Assembly: GCA_008933995.1 (NCBI GenBank)
Contig: WARS01000046.1
Span: forward strand, 9,314,526 to 9,378,525
Direction of reading: 5' to 3'
Source of the DNA: Datnioides undecimradiatus
Lineage: Eukaryota > Chordata > Actinopteri > Lobotiformes > Datnioididae
DNA: 64,000 bases
Shown here: piece by piece, positions 23,340 to 37,195 of the stretch
Layout of the letters: each line of letters begins with the position of its first letter
Numbering within the stretch: position 1 is the stretch's first letter
Program-made: the position numbers and the translations under genes
Notes under the pieces: generated by a model
What the model was told of the DNA's origin: nothing
The model's input: only the letters and a program-made list of their open reading frames with translations
Database searches by the model: none

Positions 23340-23660
23340 ATATAAAAGGTTAAACGCGTATTTAACTCCGGTTAAGGCAAGGGCTGGCACACTTTCTCAT
23401 TTCCAGCTGCTCCCGTGATACTAGGGCAACATATTTTCCAGACTTGTGGCTACTCGGGGTTATAGGAGAGCGTGTGTGCCCGGACACGTAGCCATTACGC
23501 GTGCAAGTGTGCGTGCGCCGGTTAACGTTGCGTGTGTGACGGCATGAGTCGTCTCTGCATCGCGCCGGCCAGTGCGCGCCAGCACGCACGCACTCTTTGG
23601 AAAATGGGTCTAAACGCGTCGTGACTTCCTCCCCGTCACCTCACTGACGAAGAATGGGTT
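23340..23660. promoter_or_regulatory. CpG-rich patch upstream of vegfa
   Basis: CpG dinucleotides are dense here (several GCGTG, GCGCG, CGCGTC and CCGG words), in contrast to the CpG-poor sequence on both sides. This is what an unmethylated promoter-associated island looks like. It contains the TACGTG motif at 23485-23490. No open frame here looks like protein. Confidence 0.45.
23485..23490 (-). promoter_or_regulatory. Candidate hypoxia-response element TACGTG
   Basis: On the gene strand: GGCTACGTGTCCGGGCACA, about 1.3 kb upstream of the start codon. The human VEGFA hypoxia element is a TACGTG followed by a CACAG-like ancillary site at about -1 kb. The core and rough location agree here, with a CACA a few bases downstream. 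It sits inside a CpG-rich patch. Function is inferred. Confidence 0.35.
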
Positions 23661-25014
23661 TTCTGTGTGATGTCCCGGTCAGGTGGTCGAGGCTGACCGC
23701 TGGTTAGGCTCCTTTTTTCCTGCTGACAACAGCTGAGACATCGCAGTGAGGAAGAGGAGGGAATAAGGAGCAGAGAAGAGAGACTGCCAGTGGTTGATAG
23801 AGGAAGTGACTATATATAGAGAAACAGCATTACAGTGCTCCTTTATCAGGACTGTTACACTTGTTATTGCTGCTATTGATCAAGATGAAGATGATAGAAC
23901 ATATACAAACACAGATATCCAACCTGTTCTCTCAAACACTGGGTGACTGAGCATATGTAGGACATTGTGGTGGTGAGTTATAGGTTTGCACAAGTGAAAG
24001 CAACTACATCAAACCATGAAAATACTCTTTGCAGAACAGCCCCTGTCACGATGCTATCACAGTACTGGATTATTATATCTGTAACAGATTAACACATAAG
24101 GGTTGGTCCCTATACGTAGCTGGCTGACATGAAGCTCGTGTAACTATTGCATTGTATTACTACTTCAAGCGCCTTGGTTACTTTCCATCACTGAAACTTA
24201 TTTGGTCGTGGTGGTGTTTTGTTGTTTTTCTTTGTTGATGGTTAAAAGCTTCATTTTCAATTCCACTCCTTTTCTAGAGGTAAAAATTAATAAAGTAGAA
24301 AAATGAGACTGAGAAAAGTTTAAATTTTTAACTTTTCTAATTTCTAATTTACATTTTAGCCAAGAAACTAAAGGGAGTTCAAAAGTATGTAAAATGTGCA
24401 GGGCCATTTTTTTTCCAATTAAGTTAAGCTTCATATCTCTATATCAATCTAATCTCAAATGTGTTCTCACCTGATTCAAGTGCACTTTGAGTTGTTATGT
24501 CTTTAATATACCTAGATATTATTTATGCTTATGACAGCTACACATAGCAGTGATGCCCTCTGCTGGACCAACAGGCTATTGCAAGACTGCATTGTGTCTA
24601 CAGCAGGTACACTGACAGATTGACGGACACTGAGGAAGAGGAAAAGCTGATAAGTATGTAATGACATAAGTTGGCAGCTATGTGCCTGCCATATTAAGGC
24701 TTGCGTGCTACAACGCATACCTTACCATGCATATAAATGGAATGGGGAAGGGAAAAAAAGACACAAGACAGACAATGAGACTTTACAGTAAAGGGAATTG
24801 AGGCGTGATGGAGCAAGAAAGCAGAGAGGCAGAGGGAGTGATAGATAAGGAGAAAGAGACCTTTTAGGACGAGAAGGATTCGGCTATCATGTAACTGGAG
24901 CAGTCCTGACAGTCCTGAGAGGAGTCTCTGGCTCGGTACCCATCCGTAGTTTAATTGAAGAATAACACATGGGTTCATTAACGGTGTCACAAAGCTCCTG
25001 TTTCTGCTGACTCA

Positions 25015-25047
<33 letters not shown>
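25015..25047 (+). repeat. (TG)n microsatellite
   Basis: About 13 GT units ending in GCGCGC. Confidence 0.95.
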
Positions 25048-25602
25048 CTTGAGTGAGCAAGGTTACTGTGGATACAGTACATGTGTGAGTGTAATCCCAG
25101 TTTATGCTGACTGTAGACATACGCACCCATGAACACACACACACACTTTAATGAAGTGGTCTTTTCCTAAAAGTACAACAAACAGCTTCCCCTGCATCGA
25201 TTGCAGATTGACGCACATTTGGAAACAACATCGTGGTACGAGGAAATCAGGGTGATTCCTGTCTGCGGTGTGTGTTTTAATGCTGCCATCAACACTCCTG
25301 GAGCAGCAACCTGGTCAAAAATAATTCAGTTTTATTTATACGGTTCCAAAGTATAACAAAAGTTCACTTAGGGCGGTTTTTATATAGTCTGGGTTAAGAT
25401 TGAACTCTTTTTTTTCGTTGTTGGAGCCAACAGCTCCAACCATGAGCACGTACTTGGCCACAATGGTGAGGAAAAACTCTGAGTGGGCATCAATCTGCTT
25501 CAACTGGTCGGGAGAGGCACAGAGGGAGGCAGAGAAACTACAGTAGCACAATTTAAGTCCAACACAGACATGTAAAGTGTATAGTAATGGTGACAGTAGT
25601 GG

Positions 25603-25603
25603 C

Positions 25604-25635
<32 letters not shown>
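25603..25635 (+). repeat. (AAT)n microsatellite
   Basis: Ten or so ATA/AAT units. Confidence 0.95.
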
Positions 25636-28600
25636 CTGTAGGAATGGGTGTTGAGTGGGAACATGTGGGCAGAAGGTGCCTTGTAATCACAGATCTCGAG
25701 CTCCAGAGGCAGAAATACCTGTGGAAAGTGACAGGAACCTCACCTGAGCTAGTCAGAACTATAATCTTTATCAAAGTGGAAGTTTCTAAGTCTACTCTTC
25801 AACGTGGAGAGGATGTCTGACTTCAAACCCAATCTGGGATTGGTTTGTAGCTGAACTCTGCATTCAAAATGTTAAACATACAACAGAAGAGAAAATGACT
25901 ACATCTTGGTTTGAAGATGCATTTTTAGCACCAACCACAGTAGAAAATAAGCTACAGCTCATGCGGCTGCCTCACAATAAGTGCCACCCCATTTAAAGGT
26001 TTTAATGTCAGCTAGTAGCAGTGGGAAATGTTCACCTAGCATTATCAGGAACTTCAGACAGATCCGATATGGCGTTAGCAGAGTCAACAATAAACACCGA
26101 TGCTGATATCAATGAGATAAAATTACAAACAGTAATGCTGGATACACACGTCGATTGTTATCTTTGCATCCTTTACACAAAGGTAAGCAATTTGAATCCC
26201 GTGCGGAAATGGCGGACCCCGCCACAAACAATGACAAGTGCTTTGTGGTGGCAGTAATTACAGTATGAAAATATGTGTAAAGCTGTAGAAAAAAAAAGAA
26301 AAAAGAAAAGAAAAGAGTACTGCAAATGCTAGGAAAAGACCATGGTTTGGGTCAAAGTGCTTGATAATAATAGATAAATGACATAATTCTGTAAGTCATT
26401 TGGTGGAGAGTGGGGACAATGAATGAATACAACACAGGACATGTGAAACAAAGCCACAGGTCTAAACTTACTTTAACCAAAACAATGACTTCTCTCTCTT
26501 TTTAACATTCTCTAGTGTCCTGTTATTGTTACAGAAAATCAACCAATCTACGTCTTAGAGAACCAATCATATTGCGACCTTTTGAACACTAATTTGACAG
26601 AGTTAGTATGTTTTGGCACTAGAACACAGCTACAGCCACAGCCCTGTAATAGACAAATTCCATTACCAAAAGCCTAATGGCTGACTGCCATGGTCTTTTA
26701 TCACCTGGCACCAAATTACACATTCTTCTTCCCTGTTCCCTCTCCTCCTTTCTGCCTTGTACACTCCCTTTTTTAAGATGTGAGTCTTCGCCTCTTGGCA
26801 TGTGTTTGTGAGAGCATACGCTGCCAGTAAGTCAGTGATTTGCACAGCATGGTGCTTCTGACCAGGTTATCGGCGTCAGCCTCTTCACCAATCTTATATA
26901 AATTATCCTGGAATTAACCTTCACGCCATGCCCTGATAATGTGCTCTGATAACATTCACCGTTTAACACCATGTGACTGAGCTGCATACGTGTGTGCACA
27001 GTCAAACATACGAGTATGCCTGAAACATTAATGAAGGGTATGTGTGTGATTCGTCCAGCAGGTTGTTTTGGTCTGCAGCAGAAGGTCTATAGTGCAACGA
27101 GCAAATCCGTGTGTCTCTCACATCACACAGGGTTTTAAAAAAAAACATGTAACATCTATTGTTACAACTTTCAGAAATAAAGATGAATGTAAATTACTTG
27201 AAAATGACTGGAAAAGACTCCTCAAAGAGTCTTATCACTTCCCCGGGACAAAGCAGCTCTTTCTGTTTTAGTTAACGCTTGCCAAATGTCATTCCACTCC
27301 TCACAGAAAATGTCTGACACCCATTTGGACTCGATGCGACACAGACGGCTTCACTCACTCCTGATAGTAGCGGCATAAATCAAGAGCCAATCAGCACTGC
27401 GACCGCTGACCCTGCCCAGCTGTGAGGAGCGTGCCGCACACGTCCGCCCGACCTTCGTTACTCTCCTCCATCCTGCTCTCTCATTAGGATGAGCAGATAA
27501 GTGGAAGCTTTTAGATGAAGTAAGAGCTAAAGTTCAAGCCCTTACAAAAAACGAGAAAAATGGTTTCCCCCTTTTCCTGTCTTGCACGTTCTTCCTTTTC
27601 TTTGGAGAACAGTATATTATACTCTCTGAATAGTTTTCTCTCTCTGTGTCTTCTCTTCACTTTATCTCCTTCCGTCAGTTCCAGTAAGCGAGTTGGTTTT
27701 TGTGTACTCTCAGTCAAGCAGTTCAAAGAGTTCATAAGCCTATTTGGTCAGCGAAGAAGAAAAATGAAAGGAAAGAGCAAGAGAGAGAGGAGAATATACT
27801 GTACTTTAACCCGACCAAAGGCTAGACCTGTCAACATTGATCATATTCCAATATGTTGGGACTAGCACTGAAGGACCACATGTTCAGGAAGTCACACAAC
27901 AGAAACAAGCAAATCTGGGAGTTACTGAGACTAAAGGGTCAGCCATTGCGGTAAATGCTCAGGTCAGTCTTCATGGAAATGCATTTGTAACTGCATAATG
28001 TATTTGTATCCATGGCTTATGTTTTTGTAATTTATAGCACTAATCTGCAAAAGGTGTTTGCAGATTTTCACAGTTTTTCATGTTTGCCTAAAGTCTTGAG
28101 GCTTCATGGTGACATTGTCACAATTGTCCTAATCACTGTCTTGCAAAAAGGTTATATATTCTGTAGTTTCAAGTATCAGATCAAAATCGATATCTTGTTT
28201 GTTATTCCTCACTGTCTTCTTCTTTGTCTAATCCTGGCACCTTCCCAGTTTGATATCTGGGTGTGTTACGCTAGTTAAGGCTAATGTAGCCTCAAGCCAG
28301 AGGCAGCTTTCAGGCAGCTCTTTCTGGAGCTATATCAGGGTTCATCAAACTTTTTTCACACATGCAGTGGCATCTCCAAGACCTGTAAACTACAAAACTG
28401 AAACTTTTAACACTTTAAAACTTGCATCAATTAATATTTATGAGAAATTGATGTCAGCACAACAACCTCTAAATATGAAATGGGCATACTTTTTGAACAT
28501 TGGTAAGTTGGTGAATGAACAGTCACCTATTTACATGTCCAACATAAAATGAGCAATGTTAGCATTTATGTGCAGCTGTGTTTTTGGCCACCTCATTAAT

Positions 28601-29774
28601 AGTCCAATACTCACACGGCCTTTAGTTCTGTTCTTCTTCTCTCTGTGACTCATCCCTGTCTACAGCAGCTAAATGTTCCACGTGTTCTCCAGCCAGCTGC
28701 TAACTTTGTCTGCTGACTAAAAACAAACAGTGAGACCAAATCAAAACAGTCTGCAGTAAAAACCAGAACAATGAGCTGAAAGACGCTAAACCATTTCACT
28801 GAGCCGCAAGAAACTGCAAAGTTGGTGTAGAATCATCACTACAAGTGATGCCTTTCCCACAACATGTAGTCATATATTGTAAATATAAATCTATTGATTA
28901 ACCTACTGCAGCTTTAAGGTTAAGGAGAGATTGATGACGTAATAGGACAACCACTGTTGACAGTTGGGAGGAGACAGGACACAAACCCTGGTGTCCGTTT
29001 GTTGAGCTAAGTAAAGCTAATCTCATTGTTTAATCTAATTCTGTATAAATAGTACCCAGAGAAGCTGAATTCCTCATTGAGAATACAAAGTTAAGGTCTT
29101 ATCCAATCCTAAATGTCAAACCACTTAATGAATGGTATTTGCTAGAGACGTTTCACTTTTTATCTTTTGTGAGAACATCTCCCAGATGTGTTTGGAAACT
29201 CTCAGTTAAAGTCACTTTTCCTTACGCACACACTGTCTTATCTGTGTGTTCCTTTCATTGTGGTCCTGTCACATCTCTCCTGCCCTGGTCTGTTGATGAC
29301 CACACAGGAATCCTCACATGCACAAAGACACAACCACTTACTTATCTGAATCCACTGTCCTCACAAACACTGACCTGTGACCTGAGGTTTTGACCTCTGG
29401 TTCATGCATTGTGAAGGTGAGATAAGTGCCAGAAGATTTAACAACCTGCATATCCCTGCACCACTCTAGAGCTTGAACTTTAGCAGATCAAAGACTGTAC
29501 TGTGTCACTGGATACTGTCCACCAAAGAAATATTCCAAAACAGACTGAAAAAGTGTGTGCTATGGATTATCCAGAGTAGAGGGAAAAGAGATGTTGCTCT
29601 CAATTTGTTTAGCCATGCTAGTGGGCTGGCTCTAGGGATTGTAGTGCATGTTAATCTGTCTGTCCAGTCTGAACAGCTAGAGGATTGGCGCAAAAATTCA
29701 TGATCTCCAGAAGAGGAATCGTAAAGAGGTTGGTGACCGACGAATATCTCATCATTGGGTCAAATTTGTGTTCA

Positions 29775-29925
29775 TTAATACATGTTAGCATGCTAACATG
29801 CTAAGCAAGGTAGGTAAAGACCATACTTTCTAAAGACCAGTGTGTTAGCATTGTTAGTTGTTGTGAGTCTGTTAGGATGCTGACATTAGCATTTAGCTCA
29901 ATCACTGCTGTAGATCCTTTGATAT
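29775..29925 (-). repeat. Fragment of the GCTAACATTAGC fish repeat, reverse orientation
   Basis: The sequence includes CATGTTAGCATGCTAACATG and GCTGACATTAGCATTTAGCTC, the reverse complement of the start of the family seen at 14380-14640. Confidence 0.7.
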
Positions 29926-32900
29926 GCTTAAATGCGTGTTATTGGGTGGAGGCGCGAATGTCAGACGTGCATTATAAAGACTGGGCAAAAAACATTTGAG
30001 TTATGGTGGATTTAATAATTAGTGCTTCAGTTAAACTAGACCTTTAACTGTGTTTCTAATTCTGTTTTTTTCCAAGCATGTAGTTCAGTAGCACGGTTTG
30101 CTATAATCTGCTTTTGAAAATATGTGCCTTTTATTCATTTTAATGAAGACTTGTATATGCGTCTCAGCTTGTAATGATACCCTCAATCTGAATTTGTAAC
30201 TCGTACATTTCCTGCTAAAACCACAAAGAGAATACTGTACTCAATGAACTCACTCAACAACTATTTACTCCCTTGACATCAAAGGGCCTTACCCATAAAA
30301 TGCAACATGGTCCACAATTGCATCATAAACCAGTTCATTCATAAACTGTCTCTGTAAATGTCACACTGTTATAATGCCCCACCTAAAGCACTTCGGTATT
30401 GGTAACCAATTGTGGCATTAATTTGAGGTGGAAAGCTTTGCATATTGTTGAAACATGTTTACACTGCGTTCTGTTGTGACTTCAGTAGGTGTGTGCCTTT
30501 GCTTCAGTGTGTGCGTTGGCATTCCAAGTAATCAAAAGCATGGAAATTAACCCGTAAGGTAAAAGGGGCAGGTAGAATAACCACCACCCTGCTCCTCCTC
30601 CTGGAGAAATCTATTGAGTGCATTCCTGAGAACAAGAGTGTGAGATTAAAATACACACAAATTCACTGTAAGGAAACACACATTCACATGCACAACTATT
30701 TATACACACACACATGGGAATCAAACCAAAACCACAGTCCAAACGGCAAAGCTAGAGACGATATGATGATTGGGCAGAGACATGTATCAGCACACGCAAT
30801 GTTGCATTAGACTATAATGATATGCCCCTCTCACTCCCAGCAAGAAGTTCAGCCCTTAACCATAACGACAGCACAAGACTTCCTGCCAATTGGACTATGT
30901 GTGTTGTTTTGCAACATAGAACCCTGCAATTAACAATGAACATGTCATCACGCTATTTACCTGCCAGTCACAAGCTCACTGCCATGTGTCCAGTCTGTGT
31001 TTGTTTGGAAAGTGAGAAATTCACTTCTGTGTATAAAGGCTGCTGCGAGTAATGAGTCATTCTGTGGGAACAAATGTTCAATCAGTGGAAGAAGGTACTA
31101 ACATTCACTGACTGGTGTCATGGCTTTCTCGCCTTGGGAGGATTCACACATTCAAAGGTGCACCCCCCACATACACAATAAAGGAATTAATCCATATTTA
31201 AAAGGTCTTCCTCCTCCGTAGGCACAGACAAGCTGTCAAGAAGTTTACTTAAGCAGAGCAGGATCCTCCCTACAGTGTACAGTGTACAAGTACTTTCACT
31301 CAGATAGGATTGTCAGGATGTTATTTTAAGAAACTATAAAACTATAAAGTGTTAAAATATGTGTAAGCAGGAATCTTCCAAAAGCCAAAACTGCTGCCAG
31401 AAAATTCCTTGTTGCTGCATGCCCTAATCAATCACACAATGGAAAGTAAGAATATGCAATTTTCCTTCACAGCAATGAAGCTCCTTCCTGCTACATGTAA
31501 ACTCATGTGCAGGGGCACATGATAGACAACCTCAGCTCAGCAGTCAAGATCAGTTAAAATGGAGATTGTGTAATTTTTATTTGCACACTTGTCTCCTGTT
31601 CTCATAAGACTTTTCCATGAGCACCAATACACTTATGCTCCACTTACGTTTGCCCTCTTTCGCCATGGATGGCAACAGCTTTGCTTATGCAAAAGCGCTT
31701 TTATTATTGTTTAAGTGATCACTGGGTTGATTCTTGTAAATCTATCCCATCCATCGTGTAGTTTTTAAATCAACAGTACAAAAAATAATTTCCCCTAAGA
31801 CCTATTAGCAATACTGTGTTCTGTAATCTAATTTAATATCAGCTTATTTCCCCAGAGTTGAGTGAATAATAAAGACAATTTACTGACTAATTACTGGAAA
31901 AAGTGTAAACCAAAAGGATCAAATCCTGTAAAAAATGGCACACTAACAAAACATGGATGAAAGTTTCAGACTTAAACAACTTCAATCTAAAACTGAAAGG
32001 GCAGTCTAATCATTCTGGTTATAGTGAGTGTTGTTACTGGTATTATACAGGAAATGGGCTGCATTTACTGCGTCATGTTTGGGTTTTTTTCTGATTCCCA
32101 AAATCACTGTTGTCACTGTGACCCACAGCTGTAACTGTGTTAGAAAATATCTGGACTCATTATTAAAAAGTGAAACTTACAAGACTTTACATTTTAAAGA
32201 GACATGAAAAATAGTCAATCATCAAGTTTAAGAATCTGGTATATCCCCAGGTAATGGATAGAAGCAAAACAAATTAATTAAAAATAATAAAGAAATCAGT
32301 TCCCATTTGGTTCCTGGGTAATTTTTGGCATACTTCAACAAATATGGAAAAGTGTTTTGAATTTGCTACTGCTCTGCAATTGTGCCTCTGGCTGACTTAT
32401 TTTCTACAGCAATGGCAGCTGAAGCTCATTACTATTGTAGTATTTAGAGCTTTTTGTCATACCAGAATGACAGAAAACAAATCTTAAGTAATATTAAAAA
32501 TATTCACAGCTCAATTCTCCATGAATTGTACATCATATAGAGTTGAGGAGACAGTGAACCTTCTCTGAGCAGGTCTATGAAGCACTATGGACAATGATTT
32601 GAATTGAAATGGATGTAAAAAACAATTTAAAGTCTGTCTGATCACAGACATCACAGATCCATCAACTGAGCATCGTGATCCCTCACACTTCCCACCAACA
32701 AATTATACTGTATCTAATCATTGCACCTAGACAAGCACACAGCTTTTCTGGTTATGGGGGCAATTTCTTTGTATATTTTTAATAACAATTTGTGCTATGT
32801 TGGTCTATTTAGTCACATAAGACTGGTAAGTTTATTGTTAACAGCAGTCATATTTACTTACCTTTTGGATTTCTATTGACCTATATGTGAAAGGAAAAAA

Positions 32901-33376
32901 GGATACAATCTCAAAGCTGACATGTTTTGGCCTTCATCGTGTTGGAGGTCAGGATCACCCACAGCAAAGTGCTGCTGAAGCTGGACGGGATTGCTCAAGG
33001 CCACTTCAATGGAGCAAATGCCTGCTGAGCGAGGAAACTAAAGAAACATGATCACTACTCACACCTCTTCTGATGCCCAGAGGAAAGGACACATAGGGTG
33101 AAATATTGTCTTGTTTTTAGTTTTCCAAAGATGAAAAACAGGTCAAAGTGAAGATTTAATTATCCACGGTGTTTGTCCTGTTTTTTTTTCGGATCAGTGT
33201 GCTACTAGAGTTACAAGATAATTTTGCGGTGCATTTGTTCAACCTGACAGTATAGAAAACCCTTGTCCTTTGGCGTTCCTACTTGTGGTCTGTGTTCATA
33301 TTTGTGGCATTTGTGGTTTTCTCACCAGTGCCAGTGTCAACTTGGTGCAGAACAGTCATCTGGGACAACTTGCTGG

Positions 33377-33381
33377 GAAGT

Positions 33382-33423
<42 letters not shown>
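33377..33423 (+). repeat. (GT)n microsatellite
   Basis: About 22 GT units. Confidence 0.95.
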
Positions 33424-33426
<3 letters not shown>

Positions 33427-36202
33427 CAAATATGTGTTAATACTGTCTGTGCACATATTTGTGTGTAAGAGATTGAGTCAAGTAAAGGACAATGTGTGCA
33501 TTATTGCACTAACATTAGCATAGCTTGCTTTGTTTAATTGGCTAAGTTCCACAAAAATGAAGTTCAAAATCTGGTCCAAGCAAAGGTACAACCGTCATGT
33601 TCACCATGAAACTTTTTCAATGTAAAAAACTGTCAGATTTAATTAAAAAACATACTCTTAAATATGTTTGATGAGGCAGATGTTAATCTAAAGAAAATGA
33701 AATCAGAGAGACTTGAAATGTGTGCAGTTTGCACAGAAATGTGTGATTGAAAGCAGAGGAACTCTGCAGTATGCGTGTGTGTATATCCTCTTTCAGGTGG
33801 CTAAATTGCCTTGGCTTTGTTAGCACTGCTTGTTTCGCTATGACTGAATCCACAGACTGGCAGTGAAATCCAACACTCACTCAGGGAGAAAAGCCTTTCC
33901 CAAAACTCCAGCTTGATTTCTTTACGAGGTGCAGTGTCACACTAGGTGGGCCTGCACACTGGGGAGTCTGCAAAACCTGACACTGAACATGCCAAACGAG
34001 CCCACGCCACTTAAAATTTACTCAAAGAAATTAAGACATTGTGTTTTTCTAGAGCAGGATGCCTGGGTTTTAATACGGTCAATGTAAATCAATGGGAGAG
34101 AAAAGAGACGTGGAGAGAAAGTGAAGTGGATCAGACAAAGCTGACCCCTGTCCTTAAGGGAGGGTTATTTATGTGAACAAGGTTAGAGATCAAGTTGGGG
34201 CTACGAGGAGGCTGATTCCTGGTGTTGACAAGAAACTTTGACATTTGGTGTAAAACTGGAGTTTTCCAATGACTAAGAGTTGTAGTATATCAGAAAGTTG
34301 TGGTTTCCCAAGTGCATTTTTTGACTGCTCTGATGGCCTGCTTAACTGATTGATGATGTGGAAAATGGGTTTTTTACGTTGTTGCAACAGTAGCAACACA
34401 TAAATGTGACATGTTTTTGACAAAATGTCTACTTTTAAAAAACATTACCTTTGCCTGATTTTAAATCTCCTTTTTTATTTCTACATCTCCTCCACTCCAT
34501 CCATCTCACTTACCATCCTCCCTTTATCACCTGTGGCCTCTCTCTGTCTGCACAGCTCATATCACTGCTGTCTATCAGTCAAACACACACAAGCTTTCTC
34601 TCCATTAAATCACAGATTGTCCTTAGTTTGTTCATCTGGCTGCCAGACATTAAACGATATATGAACTCATGTTCTCTCTCACCCCTCGTCCCCTCGCTCC
34701 CCGAGGCTAGTGGCTGTAAATCTGAGCGAGCTGCTAACTGTCTTATCTGCTGTGTATATTGGCTGTCTCTGGTTTGCCCAGGCAGAGTTTTAATGAGGAC
34801 ACAGACACCCTTGCTTGCTCTGTGTGGTCTGCTTGCAGACTTAACGATATAACACTGCACTCTATAAACCTCAGGAGGCCATATGATCAGCTAGCTGCAG
34901 TGCCCGGGAGACAGTTTGGAGTAGATGCTAAGTGGCTTGTGCTAACATTATGACGCATAAGTCTGAGTCAGATAAAGCAACAGAAACAAGGACACCCACT
35001 CTCATTACAAAACTGGAAAGAGAGTAAAGCTGTAAGACCAAACCTTTACTTTCTTGACATGTATAAAGTCTGTTAACCAGTGTAACCACATGCAATGCGC
35101 TGTGAAGAATGGAAGATTTAGTACCATTGGCACAAAAACCTAAAGGCCAATAACAACAGGCTGGAGACACTTCATGTAGATGGGAAAGAAGAAGCGTGGG
35201 CTCCAAATGCATTCAGTGCACGATGATCTAAACTGTGGTTTTATTAAAGGATATAATTATGAATGATATCACCAGCTTAAGAAAGCAAGAAACTGGGAAG
35301 GCTGTCCATTTTTGAATCACTGTATGATGAGAGGAAGAGGCTGGAATTTGTTCATTTCTCAGAAATACATTGCAATCTTCCAGTGAAAAGCATGTGGAAA
35401 CAAAAAGGCCTCAGGTAGAAAAACCAGGAACCATGTGAGCTTGGCTACTGTTGGGGTGATGGCTAGCTTCCACATTGACGGTAAGGTAATACCAACAAAC
35501 TGAGGCTATCAACTTGTTAAATAAATGGCATTTTTTTTATTGCTGTGAGAAATCAAATGATTTCTTTTGTTAATGAGCAGTGAAGTGCTTATTCATTAAT
35601 CAATAAGTAATGACTAACTGATTATATTCTGAACTACCAATAGCTTTCCTTGGAAGACTTTAGCCAGAATGTCATATAATTCAGAAGTAGGGATCCATTA
35701 ATCTGTGACATGTATCAACACCTGTAGGCTAATAGCAGGACATGCAACAATAATTTACTGCCCCTCTATTAAGTAGCGTTGTCCCATGTTCAGCTCATTG
35801 TAACAGGAACTCAGGCAACCTTTGGAGAAAACTGACATGAGCAATAAATAGTTGTGTTTATCACCGAAACATATTGCCATGTTTGCAGCAACACCCTCCA
35901 ATGCTGAGTTAGAAATATATGTGTAAAGTATGGACTGGAAAGTAGAGTCTAAACACCTGCAACGTCCCACACATATGGTCATCATGTGCTAGGGGGCAAT
36001 GAAAAGCTTATTTACTAGCCTATTAAATTCATTCATGGGTTTGGGTGATGGGAAAAATGTATAGTACAGTACCTACAGGAGAGAACCAGGGTGTTTTAGA
36101 TGAATCCATGGTTGCAAATAGGCATTAAATAATGGTGGAATGAACACATGCTCAACAAGATCAAGATCATATACTAAAACACTAATCTGCTAGTGTGCAC
36201 CA

Positions 36203-36205
<3 letters not shown>

Positions 36206-36252
<47 letters not shown>
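36206..36252 (+). repeat. (AC)n microsatellite
   Basis: About 23 uninterrupted AC units. Confidence 0.97.
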
Positions 36253-36253
<1 letters not shown>

Positions 36254-37161
36254 TTATCTAGTCCTACTTCTTTTGAACTTTTTATAAGAGAGTAAGTTTA
36301 GAGTTTTGATGTTGTAGTTTTACACCTCTGACCATTTTTAGCCTTTGCTTCCCACATTACTTTTCCAATTGAAGCTAGGAGTTCACCCTACCGTGGAAGT
36401 GGCTGATGCTTCATGTTGAAGGCTAATACTTCAGTTTCTTTGAAGATGACCCACATTCTACACATGGCTGAGGACACAGCAGGAGAAAGGACTACGCTGA
36501 CCTGCGGGTGACCTCTGCTCAAGTAAGAAAGGGATCCAATCAGTGAACACCGTCAACCAAAACACTGACCATTAACATGTCAGCTTTCACCAATCAGAAA
36601 CATGGTCTGTGAACAAAGGCTGTGTCAAACAAAGGTAGAACACATATGTTTTTAGTTTTGATGTGTTTTCTAATTAAGAACCAGGGTCAAACAACATCAC
36701 CTGACCTCGATTTGGTGATTCTCACTGATGTCCCTGTCTCTCTTTTAGCCAAAAACGGAAACATCCTCTGGCTTAGCTATTTTCACCAACTTTGTTTTAA
36801 AAATGCCCCACTCACTGCCATGATTAGATCTTCCTGTTTGGAGAAAGAAGACATCTTTTGGGCAGGTAAACAATGCAGGCAGAAACAGCGGTCACTTGAG
36901 CATCAGACCTCAAATATTCCAGCCAACCGCTGGTGGTTTAGGAAGTACTCAAACACAACCAAACCAACAGGCTGCCTGGGCAGCTTGATAGATGCCTGTT
37001 TTTCCTCTCCTGAGGTAGTTCAGCACATCAGGATGTTAACCCTACAGAACACTCACACTCACACAATCTTAGAAAAACACATGATTTTGTACCATCATGG
37101 TGAACGTCTGAGGTGAGCCACAAACGTTCCCACTCCTCTTGACCCCTTTAAGTGGAACCAA

Positions 37162-37163
<2 letters not shown>

Positions 37164-37192
<29 letters not shown>
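37164..37192 (+). repeat. (GT)n microsatellite
   Basis: About 14 GT units. Confidence 0.95.

Positions 37193-37195
<3 letters not shown>

Larger units (their letters stand above)
23661..33376. other. Upstream flank of vegfa, intergenic, no gene seen
   Basis: About 9.7 kb of ordinary AT-rich DNA with two microsatellites and a repeat fragment. The open frames are short, lack splice context and do not look like protein. Regulatory elements of vegfa may be here, but sequence alone does not show them. Confidence 0.55.

Noticed and set aside
36622-37116. Longest open frame of the window, 164 codons, plus strand
   Set aside because: Expected by chance at this length in 64 kb. It ends in a CA-rich run, lacks any domain or splice context, and has erratic composition.
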